A stretch of 31,778 bases of DNA from a virus (IMGVR_UViG_3300029267_001574:1-31778), one strand, 5' to 3'. Positions 1 through 7,835 are shown, counted from the first letter of the stretch. Translations and numbers: made by a program. The notes: generated by a model from the sequence alone, not told the origin.

Positions 1-366
1 CCCGACACTGGCCCGACCGTGGGGAGTTGTCTGGGGATTGCGCCTGGGCGATTCAGGACCCTCGACGTACAGAATGTAGTCAAGGGATCCTTTGTGGAGG
101 TTCTGGTCTCCAAGGACGACGATCGGGAAGTGGTAGAGGACTTGTCCAGCCTGCGCAGGCACATGGTCGAGTGCTTTGATCTTGGCTGGGATACCGCGCT
201 GGTGGTGTGCCTTGCAAAGGCGCTGGGCACTGCCGTGGCCTTTGACGTCCGCAGCGACGGCAGGACGAAAGCCACGAAGGAAGACTGGATCAAGGTGGCC
301 AAGAGGCTAACGGTATGGGTGCGCCCGTACTGGCCGACGCACGGGCCGCAAGGGGGTCAGAGGTGA
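1..366 (+). CDS. Unknown phage protein, 5' end cut by window
   Basis: The reading frame is open from the first base of the window, so the gene probably begins outside it; a GTG at 19 is an internal alternative start. About 120 residues are visible. They are mixed alpha/beta in character, with a basic C-terminus that contains several tryptophans (KEDWIKVAKRLTVWVRPYWP). I recognise no family, signal peptide or membrane segment. The stop overlaps the GTG start of the next gene by four bases (GTGA), so the two are probably translated together. By position this is the tail of the rightward early operon that carries the methyltransferase and MazG-like genes. No function is proposed. Confidence 0.6.
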   Translation, partial: PDTGPTVGSCLGIAPGRFRTLDVQNVVKGSFVEVLVSKDDDREVVEDLSSLRRHMVECFDLGWDTALVVCLAKALGTAVAFDVRSDGRTKATKEDWIKVAKRLTVWVRPYWPTHGPQGGQR

Positions 367-560
367 CCATTCAAGAGCGCGTAAAAGCCCTGGTGTGCCG
401 CCGCCCAGGTGTCCATCAGGACGAGATTTACAAGGCATTTCGCCGTGGGAGGCATCGACTGACTAGGGCGCAGGTGATCAATGCGCTGATCAATCTGAGC
501 AATGGCGGGACGATCCGATACCGCGGTCGTCGAGCGTGGCCACAAGGGGGCGAGGGGTGA
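363..560 (+). CDS. Small winged-helix-like DNA-binding protein
   Basis: A 65-residue basic protein. The GTG at 363 overlaps the upstream stop as GTGA and is preceded by a GGGGG-rich Shine-Dalgarno stretch, so it is preferred to an upstream ATG at 315. The pattern is that of a compact winged helix-turn-helix: an N-terminal helix (TIQERVKALVCRRPG), a second helix (HQDEIYKAF), then RAQVINALINLSNGG and a basic strand IRYRGRRAW that would be the wing. Such proteins in phage early operons are often regulators or replication accessories, but nothing here tells which. It lies three bases before the methyltransferase. Confidence 0.55.
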   Translation: MTIQERVKALVCRRPGVHQDEIYKAFRRGRHRLTRAQVINALINLSNGGTIRYRGRRAWPQGGEG

Positions 561-563
561 GGG

Positions 564-1181
564 ATGAGGGATGCGTTGGATAGATACTACACCCCACGGT
601 GGGTGATAGATGTGCTGCTGGAGCATCTGAGTCGTGTCGTGAACGGCAGGCCGTTGGCATTTAAGATTCAGGGCAAGATCTTGGAGCCTTGCTGTGGTGA
701 TGGTCGCCTCGCTGATGCGCTGCGCGCGGGTCTTCACAGGACCGTGGTGACTGGTGACTTGGATCCTGCGGTGACGGCAGACCATCATTGGGATTTCAGG
801 GTGGCCGTCCAGCGAGGCGATGTGATGCCCGGTGAATACGGTGCCGTGATCACCAACCCTCCTTATCGAGACGTCTCTACCTATGTGGAGGCCGCTCTTT
901 CGGTCAGCCGATTTGTGGCCATGCTGATGCCCATCACATGGCAGGAGCCAACGAGCGACCGGTGGTGCATCTGGAGGGACGCGCCGCCGCACTGGGTGCT
1001 GGTGCTGCCTCGACCAAGTTTTCGGGGCAATGGCACCGATGCGCGCACCGTCGCCTGGTACGTCTGGGATGGTGTGTGTGACCGAACCGAATTGATTGTA
1101 GTCGACCCACAGAAGAGGTCGGCAGGCCGAGACGTTATGAAGGGGCAGCTATCTTTGATGGAGAACGAACATGGACTTTGA
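564..1181 (+). CDS. Orphan DNA adenine-N6 methyltransferase
   Basis: A 205-residue SAM-dependent methyltransferase. The N-terminus YYTPRWVIDVLLEHL (8-22) is the usual TP-containing motif X region. ILEPCCGDGRLADAL (39-53) is the AdoMet-binding motif I. ITNPPYRD (96-103) carries the catalytic NPPY of N6-adenine enzymes. Order X - I - IV without an obvious separate target-recognition domain fits small phage MTases of the gamma or Dam-like type. No restriction endonuclease lies next to it, so it is an orphan. A role in protecting phage DNA from host restriction or in marking DNA is inferred. The start ATG at 564 follows GAGGGGTGAGGG; the gene overlaps the next by 11 bases. The recognition site cannot be read from sequence. 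Confidence 0.85.
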   Translation: MRDALDRYYTPRWVIDVLLEHLSRVVNGRPLAFKIQGKILEPCCGDGRLADALRAGLHRTVVTGDLDPAVTADHHWDFRVAVQRGDVMPGEYGAVITNPPYRDVSTYVEAALSVSRFVAMLMPITWQEPTSDRWCIWRDAPPHWVLVLPRPSFRGNGTDARTVAWYVWDGVCDRTELIVVDPQKRSAGRDVMKGQLSLMENEHGL

Positions 1182-1947
1182 CGAATACCAAGAAAGCGCC
1201 TTGCGCACCGCAAAGGTGGCAGACCGTCGCAGCCTCTTGACCGAGTGCGCCCTGGGTCTGGCGGGTGAGTCCGGTGAGGTGGCAGACCACATCAAGAAGC
1301 ACCACCACCAGGGCCATGACTTGAGCATCGACCATCTAAAGGCCGAGCTGGGCGACGTGCTTTGGTACGTGGCCACCATGGCGCGGGCGCTGGGGCTGGA
1401 CCTGTCCGAGGTGGCCTCGGCCAACGTGGCCAAGCTCAAAGCCCGCTACCCTGACGGCTTCGATGTGCAGCGCAGCAGAGATAGGGGTGATGGTCTGCTG
1501 GGGGATGACCAGGCTGTGGAGGCTGCAAAGGCGGTCGTCGTGGACCGGGAAGTGGTGGAGGTTGATGGGGTTCACTGGGTGCGAATGTCGGGCCGGCGTG
1601 TTGGTGGTGTGTGGCAGGCGACGTGGCTGGCCATCGATGATGAGAGGGTGAAGCTTCACAGGATGGGCGAGATGTGGACCCTGAAGCGCGGCGACGTGTC
1701 CTATGGGGTCTTCGACTCGTCGGGCATTGCTACGGTGTATGCGGCACGCAAGGCGCTTCGCTGGGCCGCAGTTCGCCTGAACACGCCGGGCTGGGATAAT
1801 GACTTCAAAGACAGTCTGCCCAAACAGCCTGTAGAGCCCAGCGAACCGCCCACGGTGGCAATCCCATCGGAGCGCCTGGAGCTTGAAGAGCGCTGGGCAG
1901 AGCATGTTAAGGGCGCTGGGCGCGTGGTGGTTAAAGGGGGCACATGA
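1171..1947 (+). CDS. MazG-like NTP pyrophosphohydrolase with unknown C-terminal domain
   Basis: 258 residues in two parts. Residues 1-98 are a clear all-alpha NTP pyrophosphatase of the MazG-like family: GLAGESGEVADHIKK (29-43) and KAELGDVLWYVATMA (57-71) hold the E-x2-E and E-x2-D metal ligands, followed by ANVAKLKARYPDGF. Family members hydrolyse (d)NTPs to the monophosphate and PPi; phage MazG proteins have been linked to nucleotide-pool cleaning or host alarmone levels. Residues ~105-235 form an extension I cannot assign (VDGVHWVRMSGRRVGGVWQA, then KALRWAAVRLNTPGWDNDF), rich in beta strands and aromatics. It starts inside the methyltransferase gene, so the two are co-expressed. A second NTP pyrophosphatase lies at 25249-25743. 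Confidence 0.82.
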   Translation: MDFDEYQESALRTAKVADRRSLLTECALGLAGESGEVADHIKKHHHQGHDLSIDHLKAELGDVLWYVATMARALGLDLSEVASANVAKLKARYPDGFDVQRSRDRGDGLLGDDQAVEAAKAVVVDREVVEVDGVHWVRMSGRRVGGVWQATWLAIDDERVKLHRMGEMWTLKRGDVSYGVFDSSGIATVYAARKALRWAAVRLNTPGWDNDFKDSLPKQPVEPSEPPTVAIPSERLELEERWAEHVKGAGRVVVKGGT

Positions 1948-1982
1948 ACCCCCTGCATGACAAGAGCGTCAAGGATGTATAG
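1944..1982 (+). CDS. Possible 12-codon mini-ORF after the MazG-like gene
   Basis: An ATG at 1944 overlaps the TGA of the MazG-like gene (ATGA) and follows AAAGGGGG, a fair ribosome site. It would encode MNPLHDKSVKDV and stop at a TAG that lies inside the promoter-like -10 sequence at 1978. It may be only a way of clearing ribosomes from the junction, or chance. Confidence 0.25.
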   Translation: MNPLHDKSVKDV

Positions 1983-1983
1983 G
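1957..1983 (+). promoter_or_regulatory. Weak sigma70-like promoter before terminase genes
   Basis: ATGACA (1957-1962), a 15-base spacer and TATAGG (1978-1983) resemble -35 and -10 boxes just before the packaging genes. The spacer is short and the match imperfect. It marks the one non-coding gap between the early genes and the terminase, where a late promoter would be expected. Confidence 0.3.
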
Positions 1984-2002
1984 ATTCAATAAGGAGGCCA
2001 GA

Positions 2003-2047
2003 ATGAACAGCCAGACAGACAGCGTGGAAAGCCGGGGGTCGAAGTGA
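2003..2047 (+). CDS. 14-residue leader peptide coupled to terminase small subunit
   Basis: An ATG at 2003 has one of the best Shine-Dalgarno sequences in the window (AAGGAGG at 1991-1997) and opens a 14-codon frame, MNSQTDSVESRGSK. Its stop overlaps the GTG start of the terminase small subunit gene (GTGA at 2044-2047). The terminase GTG has no comparable site of its own, so this short frame probably feeds ribosomes onto it. The frame also contains a 23-base sequence repeated near the start of the gene at 21159. If the peptide is not real, the strong ribosome site may serve a terminase start by reinitiation. Confidence 0.5.
   Translation: MNSQTDSVESRGSK
2010..2032 (+). repeat. 23-bp repeat, copy 1
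   Basis: Begins GCCAGACAGACAGC and ends GTGGAAAGC. Differs at one base from 21167-21189. Both copies start 7-8 bases after a start codon, in different reading frames. Confidence 0.65.
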
Positions 2048-2595
2048 GTGGCGACGGCGCACCCAAATCCTGGCAGCGACAGCCAATGGACACCGACAAG
2101 TCCTACAGGGTGTTCTGCGCCTACCGGGACATGGGGCGTGGTAGGACTCTTGCCGCTGCTGCTGTTGAGGTGTATGGGGACAAGGGGCTCAAAAAGGGTT
2201 CAAAAAGGGCCCAGGAGGCCCCGAACCACGTTCGCAACTGGTCGTCTGCACACGATTGGGTGGAGCGCGTTCGAGCCTGGGACGCCCATCAAGAAGAGAT
2301 TGCCCAGCGCGCTTTTGAAGAAGAGGCCGAGGAACGCAGCAGGCTTCAGGCAGCGGCAGCGGTGCAGGTGCAGACCCTGGCTTTGCTTCGTCTTCTGGAG
2401 GTCTTGCCCGACGCCGACGCCAAAGAGGCGCTGGCGGCGTGGAGGGATGCCGCCAAGCTGGAGCGCGCCATTCGCGGCCAAGCGTCTGAGGTGACCGGTC
2501 ACCAGCATCAGATCACCCCGAAGATCGACCCCCGCACTCTCTCACCTGCCACGCTGCGCGAGCTGGCCCAGAAGCTGGAGTCGGGCAATGACTGA
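2044..2595 (+). CDS. terS: Terminase small subunit
   Basis: 183 residues, directly upstream of and overlapping the large terminase subunit by 8 bases. That position is the strongest argument, as small subunits vary greatly. The first ~75 residues look like a DNA-binding region (SYRVFCAYRDMGRGRTLAAA then HVRNWSSAHDWVERVRAWD, the W-ERVRAWD pattern common in small terminases). Residues ~85-150 form a long charged and alanine-rich helix suited to oligomerisation, and the C-terminus (TLSPATLRELAQKLESG) is a short helix of the kind that contacts the large subunit. The GTG at 2044 is chosen for its overlap with the leader frame; ATG at 2089 is an alternative. It would recognise the packaging site and load the motor. 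Confidence 0.8.
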   Translation: MSGDGAPKSWQRQPMDTDKSYRVFCAYRDMGRGRTLAAAAVEVYGDKGLKKGSKRAQEAPNHVRNWSSAHDWVERVRAWDAHQEEIAQRAFEEEAEERSRLQAAAAVQVQTLALLRLLEVLPDADAKEALAAWRDAAKLERAIRGQASEVTGHQHQITPKIDPRTLSPATLRELAQKLESGND

Positions 2596-4102
2596 AGACG
2601 CCGCGCTGGATCTGGGTCTGACCGCTGACGTGGCCGTGGCCTGTCTGGTGCACAATAGCCTCGCCGAGTACACCAAGCGCATCTGGCCCATCATCGAGCC
2701 GGGGATTGACCTCGATTGGTCGTGGCACCACGACTTGATCTGTCGGAAGCTGGAGGCTGTCACCCGTGGTGACCTGAAGCGCCTGGTCATCAACATCCCG
2801 CCCGGAACGATGAAGTCCATCTTGGTGTCTGTCGCGTGGCCGTCGTGGGAGTGGCTGCGCACACCGGAGAAGCGCAAGCTCTACCACGCGCAGGACGGCG
2901 ACTTGATGCGCCGCGACTCCATGAAGGCCCGTCTGATCATCGAGAGCGACCTGTACCGGGGGTGGGTGTCGGCGCTGGCATCTTTGGATGGCGTGGGGCC
3001 CTGGACCATGGCACGCGACCAGAACGCCCAGGGCCACTTCAGGAACACCCGGCAGGGCTTCAGGCAGTGTGTGTCCCGCAAGAAGTCCACGGGCAAGCGT
3101 GGCGATGACACTGTGGTGGATGACCCCCACGATGCCAGCGACGTGATCATGGGTGAACCGGCGCGCATTGCCGAGCGCATGAAGGAAGTAACCGAGTGGT
3201 ACCTCAAGGTCTTCAGCTCTCGCGTCAATGACAAGCGCAAAGCGGCCCGCGTGGTCATCCAGCAGCGCGTCCACGAGATGGACTTGGCCGGGGCGCTGAT
3301 CAAGCGTGGGTGGCCCCATCTGGTCTTGCCCATGGAATACGAGCCCGACCACCCGCACGTTCATCCTGAAGACCCACGCACCGAGCCCGGCGAGCTTCTA
3401 CACCCAGAGCGCTTTGGTCGTGCCGAGGTCGAAGAGATTAAGCTGGAGCTGGGCGACGATTATGACGGTCAGTATCAGCAGCGCCCCAATCCTAAAGGCG
3501 GGCGCCTCTTCAAGGCTGACCACGACACCGAAGACCGGCGCTACAAGGTCACCCCCGAAGTCCAGGCCCAGCTCTGCGACGAGATTGCAATCTTTATGGA
3601 TTGCTCTTTTAAGGGGCTCGACACCAGCGACCCGGTGGCCATCCATGTCTGGGGCCGCAAGGGGCCGCACCGCTACCTGCTGGACCGTGAGGCAGACAAG
3701 CGCGGCATGAAGGCCACCCAGCAGATGCTGCGCAATGTCGCGGCGCGCTGGCCAAAAGCGACCCTGAAGCTCATTGAAGACAAGGCGAATGGACCGGGGG
3801 TTATTGACGTCCTGGGTGACGAGATGACCGGCGTGGTGGGCTTCAGCCCCGACAAGCACGGGTCCAAATGGGAGCGCGCCAAAATCGCTTCCATCCTTTG
3901 GGAGGCTGGGCAGATACACCTGCCCACCAGCGAAAACGCACCCTGGGCGTCCACGGTCATCTCCGAGTGGGTGGGCTTCCCCGGTCGACCGCATGATGAA
4001 GATGTGGACTGCCTGTCGATGATGGTCATTCGCTGGCGCAACACAAACACAAACCCGCGCCCCACCGTGGGCAAGCGACGAATGGGGACTGAGCAATGGT
4101 GA
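2588..4102 (+). CDS. terL: Terminase large subunit (packaging ATPase and nuclease)
   Basis: 504 residues, normal for the family. The N-terminal ATPase carries a Walker A-like loop NIPPGTMKS (69-77) and a Walker B DDTVVDDPHD (173-182). QQRVHEMDLAGALIKRGW (225-242) is the coupling segment seen in large terminases. The C-terminal RNase H-like nuclease shows its acidic residues in IFMDCSFKG (D338), LIEDKANG (E397/D398) and HDEDVDCLS (D470-D474). The P-loop ends in MKS where textbook P-loops have GKS/T, as in several TerL lineages. The protein docks on the portal, pumps DNA into the prohead and cuts the concatemer. It overlaps the portal gene by 7 bases. Confidence 0.95.
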   Translation: MTEDAALDLGLTADVAVACLVHNSLAEYTKRIWPIIEPGIDLDWSWHHDLICRKLEAVTRGDLKRLVINIPPGTMKSILVSVAWPSWEWLRTPEKRKLYHAQDGDLMRRDSMKARLIIESDLYRGWVSALASLDGVGPWTMARDQNAQGHFRNTRQGFRQCVSRKKSTGKRGDDTVVDDPHDASDVIMGEPARIAERMKEVTEWYLKVFSSRVNDKRKAARVVIQQRVHEMDLAGALIKRGWPHLVLPMEYEPDHPHVHPEDPRTEPGELLHPERFGRAEVEEIKLELGDDYDGQYQQRPNPKGGRLFKADHDTEDRRYKVTPEVQAQLCDEIAIFMDCSFKGLDTSDPVAIHVWGRKGPHRYLLDREADKRGMKATQQMLRNVAARWPKATLKLIEDKANGPGVIDVLGDEMTGVVGFSPDKHGSKWERAKIASILWEAGQIHLPTSENAPWASTVISEWVGFPGRPHDEDVDCLSMMVIRWRNTNTNPRPTVGKRRMGTEQW

Positions 4103-5511
4103 TGATGGTGGAGCGCGCTTTGCCCGTGGTGGAGATGCGCGAGAATCAAGACATCGTGGAGTACCGAGGCAAAAAGCTGACGGTGCCCAAAAGCGAGTGG
4201 GGCCAGCGGCAGGGGGTCAATGGGATCCCCTTCAGCGTCGGACGCCAGCAGCTTGAATACAACCGCGCGTTGACGCCTTACAAGGCCCGTGGCATCTCCA
4301 GCGACGTGGGGCTCTATTGGAAGCTGGGATCGTCAATGCCGATGGTGCGTGACGCCTTGATGGGCATGACCGCGGCCATCACCGCCGCACCGTGGCGCCT
4401 GGAGCTTGGCGAGCTGCCGACGTACTGGCGAGGCAACGCCGCCGCCTCGGCCGCGCGCAAACGCCAATACGAATACTGCTCATACGTATGGTCGAAGTGG
4501 ACCGCGACGGGGGCCGACTATGCCTGGGCGCAGTGGCTGGCCGACGTGCTGCGGTTTTCCTTCGTGTGTGGCTTCTACACAGGGGAGAAGACCGCCAGCC
4601 TGGTGCCCATCAAGGTAGACGGCAAGATGCGCCGCCTGCTTTGCCCCGATCTGCCGTGCGCGATCATGCCGTGGACCGTGGACGAGTGGGTCTTCAAGGA
4701 CAATCCCGACACGGGGATGCTTGCCCTGGTCCAGCGGACATACAGCCAGACAGACAGCTTCGGCGGCTCCGGTGCCGGTGAGGTGGTCATTCCCTGGGAG
4801 CGCGTGTGCCATGTGCCGCTTCTGCCCGCGTCCCCTGGGGATCTGGAGGGGTCAAGCGCCCTGCGCCCAGCCCAGGTGCTGCTCAAGGCCAAGCAGAAGA
4901 CTTTGCAGCTCCAGACGCTGGGCACCGAGGTGAATACCCTGGGCCTGCTGGTGGTCAAGGAGGACGGCGCGCACCCCATGACCGAAGATGCGCGCGCTGA
5001 AATCAAGATGCAATTGGACGGGCGCACCGCCGAGCAGGTGGCGTACCTCATGCTGCCACCCGGCGATCATAAGGTCGAATACATCCGGCCCAGCGACACG
5101 GTGCCCGACCTCTCCAAGCAGATCGAGACGCTTGATCAGCAGATCGGCAAGGCGCTGGGCAATGTGCACCGCTTGATGTCTCTGCAAGGCACCGGCTCAT
5201 TTGCGGCCCGCAAGGACGCCAGCGGCGAAGCGCGAGACACCATGGATTTCTGGGCGGACATCCCGGCGCGTGCCGCCGAGCGCATCCTTCGTCAATTCAT
5301 CGAGATCAATTTCCCACTGGACGCAGCGCTGGGGATGGTCTTCACTCCCAATGTCAATCACGCGGCCGTCGAAGAACTGGACAACGAGAGCAGGATGCGC
5401 ACGCTGGCGGGCTACGCCAATGCCGGGCTGATCACCCCCAGCCCTGAAATCCAATCGCAGCTGCGCAAAGAGCTTGACCTGACGACGACCATCAGCGACG
5501 GCGAATCATGA
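4096..5511 (+). CDS. Portal protein
   Basis: 471 residues immediately after the large terminase. The layout is that of DUF935/Mu gp29-like portals: an N-terminal MQ-rich strand region, a wing domain around GLYWKLGSSMPMVRDALMGM, a crown/stem region with LLKAKQKTLQLQTLGTEVN, and a C-terminal long helix near RAAERILRQFIEINFP followed by NVNHAAVEELDNESRMRTLA. It forms the dodecameric ring at the special vertex through which DNA enters and to which the tail attaches. ATG codons at 4102 and 4105 are possible alternative starts, as the first ATG has a weak ribosome site. A MuF-type minor head gene, usual after DUF935 portals, is absent here. Confidence 0.88.
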   Translation: MVMMVERALPVVEMRENQDIVEYRGKKLTVPKSEWGQRQGVNGIPFSVGRQQLEYNRALTPYKARGISSDVGLYWKLGSSMPMVRDALMGMTAAITAAPWRLELGELPTYWRGNAAASAARKRQYEYCSYVWSKWTATGADYAWAQWLADVLRFSFVCGFYTGEKTASLVPIKVDGKMRRLLCPDLPCAIMPWTVDEWVFKDNPDTGMLALVQRTYSQTDSFGGSGAGEVVIPWERVCHVPLLPASPGDLEGSSALRPAQVLLKAKQKTLQLQTLGTEVNTLGLLVVKEDGAHPMTEDARAEIKMQLDGRTAEQVAYLMLPPGDHKVEYIRPSDTVPDLSKQIETLDQQIGKALGNVHRLMSLQGTGSFAARKDASGEARDTMDFWADIPARAAERILRQFIEINFPLDAALGMVFTPNVNHAAVEELDNESRMRTLAGYANAGLITPSPEIQSQLRKELDLTTTISDGES

Positions 5512-5520
5512 CGCGATGCG

Positions 5521-5556
5521 CCAGCGCTTGACGCGGTGTGTCGCGCTGGTTAGAAA
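5521..5556 (+). promoter_or_regulatory. Promoter-like site with operator-type inverted repeat before the head genes
   Basis: TTGACG (5528-5533), a 17-base spacer and TAGAAA (5551-5556) form a sigma70-like promoter in the only sizeable gap (89 bases) of the head region. A 7-base inverted repeat, CCAGCGC (5521-5527) and GCGCTGG (5543-5549), flanks the -35 box and could be an operator. The alternative reading, a weak hairpin, is possible, but no T-tract follows that would make it a terminator. Confidence 0.45.
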
Positions 5557-5566
5557 TAAACTGTCT

Positions 5567-5593
5567 GGTCAGTATTGAATCTGACCGGGAGGG
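5567..5593 (+). promoter_or_regulatory. Hairpin abutting the ribosome-binding site of the 5601 gene
   Basis: GGTCAG (5567-5572) and CTGACC (5581-5586) can pair around an 8-base loop. The Shine-Dalgarno sequence GGGAGGG (5587-5593) begins right after the stem, 7 bases before the GTG start at 5601. The stem could modulate access of ribosomes to the first head gene after the portal. Confidence 0.35.
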
Positions 5594-5600
5594 TTTTTAG

Positions 5601-6314
5601 GTGGCCAGGACAAAAGCACAGACTCCCGCACCCAAGCGGGATAGGCTGAAGGGCTCAAAGCGCAATCCCGCCGGGTCTGCGTCGTCGTCTCGTGGCGGCA
5701 TCAAGATCGACGCCGCCACCGAGAAGGCCCTAAAGAACAAAATCGATGGCCTCAAAGGCAAGCGCAAGGTGGACGTGGGCACGCTCAAGGCGGTATATCG
5801 CCGGGGCGCTGGCGCCTTCTCCACTTCGCACCGTCCAGGCATGAGCCGCGGCCAGTGGTCGATGGGGCGGGTCAACGCCTTCCTGCGGCTGCTGAAGTCG
5901 GGCAAGCGTAAGGAGTCTTACACCACCGACTTAGACCTTCTGCCCAAAAGTCACCCGCAATCCACAAAGCAATCCGAGAGCGTAAAGCCTACAAAGTCCA
6001 TGCAATCCGCCGCGCGCTGGGCGCTCAAGGTGCGCGCCGAGGCGCCGCCCAGCAAGCGCGCCGGAACACCTGTGGGCATCGCCCGCGCCCGTGACCTGGC
6101 AAGCGGTCGCCCCCTGTCGAAGGCCACGCTCAAGCGGATTAGAGACTACGTGAACCGGGCCGCTGGCACCGCCGATGCCGCCCCTGCACGGGATGAGCAA
6201 GGTGATGTGCCAAAGGCCAAGCAAGCCCTGGGCCTGTGGGGTGCGCGACGGGGCAAGGCTGTGGCACGCTGGGCTGCTGGTAAAATCCGCAAGATGGAGG
6301 CGCGCAAGCAATGA
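5601..6314 (+). CDS. Basic two-domain head-region protein of unknown function
   Basis: 237 residues, strongly basic. The GTG start is set by GGGAGGG seven bases upstream. The N-terminal ~35 residues are low-complexity and lysine-rich. Residues ~40-100 form a domain with VDVGTLKAVYRRGAGAF and GQWSMGRVNAFLRLL. Residues ~135-237 form a second domain with AARWALKVRAEAPPSKRAGT, GIARARDLASGRPLSKATLK and a final ALGLWGARRGKAVARWAAGK. Both segments recur in phage head operons, usually near the capsid protease, and I know of no proven function. Its place between portal and protease, where MuF-like minor head proteins often sit, suggests a virion or assembly role. It overlaps the protease gene by four bases (ATGA). 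Confidence 0.65.
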   Translation: MARTKAQTPAPKRDRLKGSKRNPAGSASSSRGGIKIDAATEKALKNKIDGLKGKRKVDVGTLKAVYRRGAGAFSTSHRPGMSRGQWSMGRVNAFLRLLKSGKRKESYTTDLDLLPKSHPQSTKQSESVKPTKSMQSAARWALKVRAEAPPSKRAGTPVGIARARDLASGRPLSKATLKRIRDYVNRAAGTADAAPARDEQGDVPKAKQALGLWGARRGKAVARWAAGKIRKMEARKQ

Positions 6315-7405
6315 CCGCCGCGTATATCCTCGACGACATGCCCGCCCTGCCCGCAAAGCCCAAAGACCCGCTGGGCCGTCATGTGGCGTGGGTGGCGCTG
6401 ACCCAGGCGCCGGGATTCATCTACGGCGACAAAGCCTTCAAGGTCGATGAAGACTTCATTAAGGCCCAGATCGACGGATACCGCAGCCTGACCCGCGCCG
6501 ACTACACCGCGCCTGTCCTACGAGAGCACAGCCGCAACGGCGAGCGCAGCGGCGATGTGCTGGCGCTGGCGTCAGTGGTCATTGACGAGCGCCTGACGCT
6601 GATTGGCGCGCTGGCTCTGTCCGACCCCGAAGCACAAGACAAAATCAAGCGCGGCGAGATCAAGTACGTCTCGCCCAGCTTTGGCCCGATATCCGACGAC
6701 CGGGGCCGTGACTTTGACTTTGCCTTGCGCGAGGTCTCTTTGGTCGCAGCACCCCACCAGAAACACTTGAGCCCCGGCGTGACCCATGTCCTGGGCAAGG
6801 AGCAAGGCGAGATGGACAAAGACAAGTCCACCGAGCAGGAGGTCTCGACCTCCGACGCGCCCAGCGTGGAAGAGCGCCTGGGCAAGATGGAAAGGGCGAT
6901 GGCCGAGCTTTTGGAGCTGAAGCAGCTCATGGAAGCCGCCATGATGGAAGGCGACGACGAAGAGGAGGAAGTGGAAGGCCCGCAGATGGGTGAGCCCGCC
7001 GAATCCGCCGAAGTCGTCAGCCTGCGCGAGCAGGTGGAGGCGCTGGAGGTCGAGCGTGACCGCGCCGTGTGGGAGCAAGGCGACCGCCAAACCCTGACCG
7101 TCACCCCTGACCTGGACGCGCTGCTCTTCGCCGCGTGGCGCGCGGACAAAGAGGGCATGAGCGCCATCCTCTCCGAAGCCGCCAAAGCCGCACCGGCCAA
7201 AGAAAAGCAGCCAGCCAAGCAGCCTGCACCGACCCCCGTGTCGCCGTGGTTTCGGATGTCTGAAGCGGCCCCCGTGCCGGGCGGCGATGACATCAAGCCC
7301 GCGACGGACGCCGACCTTTCGGCCAAATCGCTGGAGATGGCCGAAGGCGATCAAGTCAAGGCGCTCAAAATCTACAAGGAACTCAAGGCCCAGCGCCTTC
7401 ACTGA
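6311..7405 (+). CDS. Capsid maturation protease fused to scaffold
   Basis: 364 residues. The first ~165 resemble Mu gpI-type head proteases: a histidine in PVLREHSRNGERSG (H73), a serine in IKYVSPSFGP (S121 or S123, the SPxF motif), and a closing LREVSLVAAPHQK typical of prohead proteases. A flexible charged linker follows, then an acidic, helical region (EERLGKMERAMAELLELKQL, the acidic run near 215-225, and SLREQVEALEVERDRAVWEQ) with heptad character, as in internal scaffolds. The C-terminus is helical and basic. As in Mu, where the scaffold is encoded in the 3' part of the protease gene, an internal start for free scaffold is possible, for instance the ATG at 6811. It processes the prohead before DNA entry. 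Confidence 0.8.
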   Translation: MTAAYILDDMPALPAKPKDPLGRHVAWVALTQAPGFIYGDKAFKVDEDFIKAQIDGYRSLTRADYTAPVLREHSRNGERSGDVLALASVVIDERLTLIGALALSDPEAQDKIKRGEIKYVSPSFGPISDDRGRDFDFALREVSLVAAPHQKHLSPGVTHVLGKEQGEMDKDKSTEQEVSTSDAPSVEERLGKMERAMAELLELKQLMEAAMMEGDDEEEEVEGPQMGEPAESAEVVSLREQVEALEVERDRAVWEQGDRQTLTVTPDLDALLFAAWRADKEGMSAILSEAAKAAPAKEKQPAKQPAPTPVSPWFRMSEAAPVPGGDDIKPATDADLSAKSLEMAEGDQVKALKIYKELKAQRLH

Positions 7406-7421
7406 AAACTGAGGTTCAGAC

Positions 7422-7808
7422 ATGAGCAACCGCACCACTTTGGGTGTCGCCGCCGAGGCGCTGACGGCCTATCGCTTTGTCGAGGTCAACGCCACCGCTG
7501 AAAAGATCGACATGGCCGACAGCGCCGGGGCCAAAGCCCTTGGTGTTGTCGTGGCCGGTCACGCCGCCGACGCGCCTTGTGAGGTGACGGTCGAGGGCTT
7601 TGTGCTGGTGGACTTCGCCGAAACCTGCGAAGCCTACGATGACATCACCACCGACGCCAACGGCAAGGCGATCTTGGCCGACACCACCGGTCACAACATT
7701 TTGGGCTACTACTGCCCCGAACCTGTGGATGGCGCAATGGCTGACATCGCCAGCGGCGCGCGTGGCCGCATCTACCTCTACGGCAACAAAAACGTGCTGG
7801 TCCCCTGA
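7422..7808 (+). CDS. Capsid decoration/stabilisation protein
   Basis: 128 residues between protease and major capsid protein, the usual place for a decoration protein. The pattern ALTAYRFVEVNATAEKIDMA - SAGAKALGVVVAGHAADAPC - VTVEGFVLVDFAE - TTDANGKAIL matches the DUF2190-like family, small beta-rich proteins that bind the outside of the expanded capsid. Start ATG 7422 follows TGAGGTTCAGAC. Nothing is unusual in length. Confidence 0.75.
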   Translation: MSNRTTLGVAAEALTAYRFVEVNATAEKIDMADSAGAKALGVVVAGHAADAPCEVTVEGFVLVDFAETCEAYDDITTDANGKAILADTTGHNILGYYCPEPVDGAMADIASGARGRIYLYGNKNVLVP

Positions 7809-7835
7809 CCCGCTTGATCTAAAGGAGGCCGAGTC

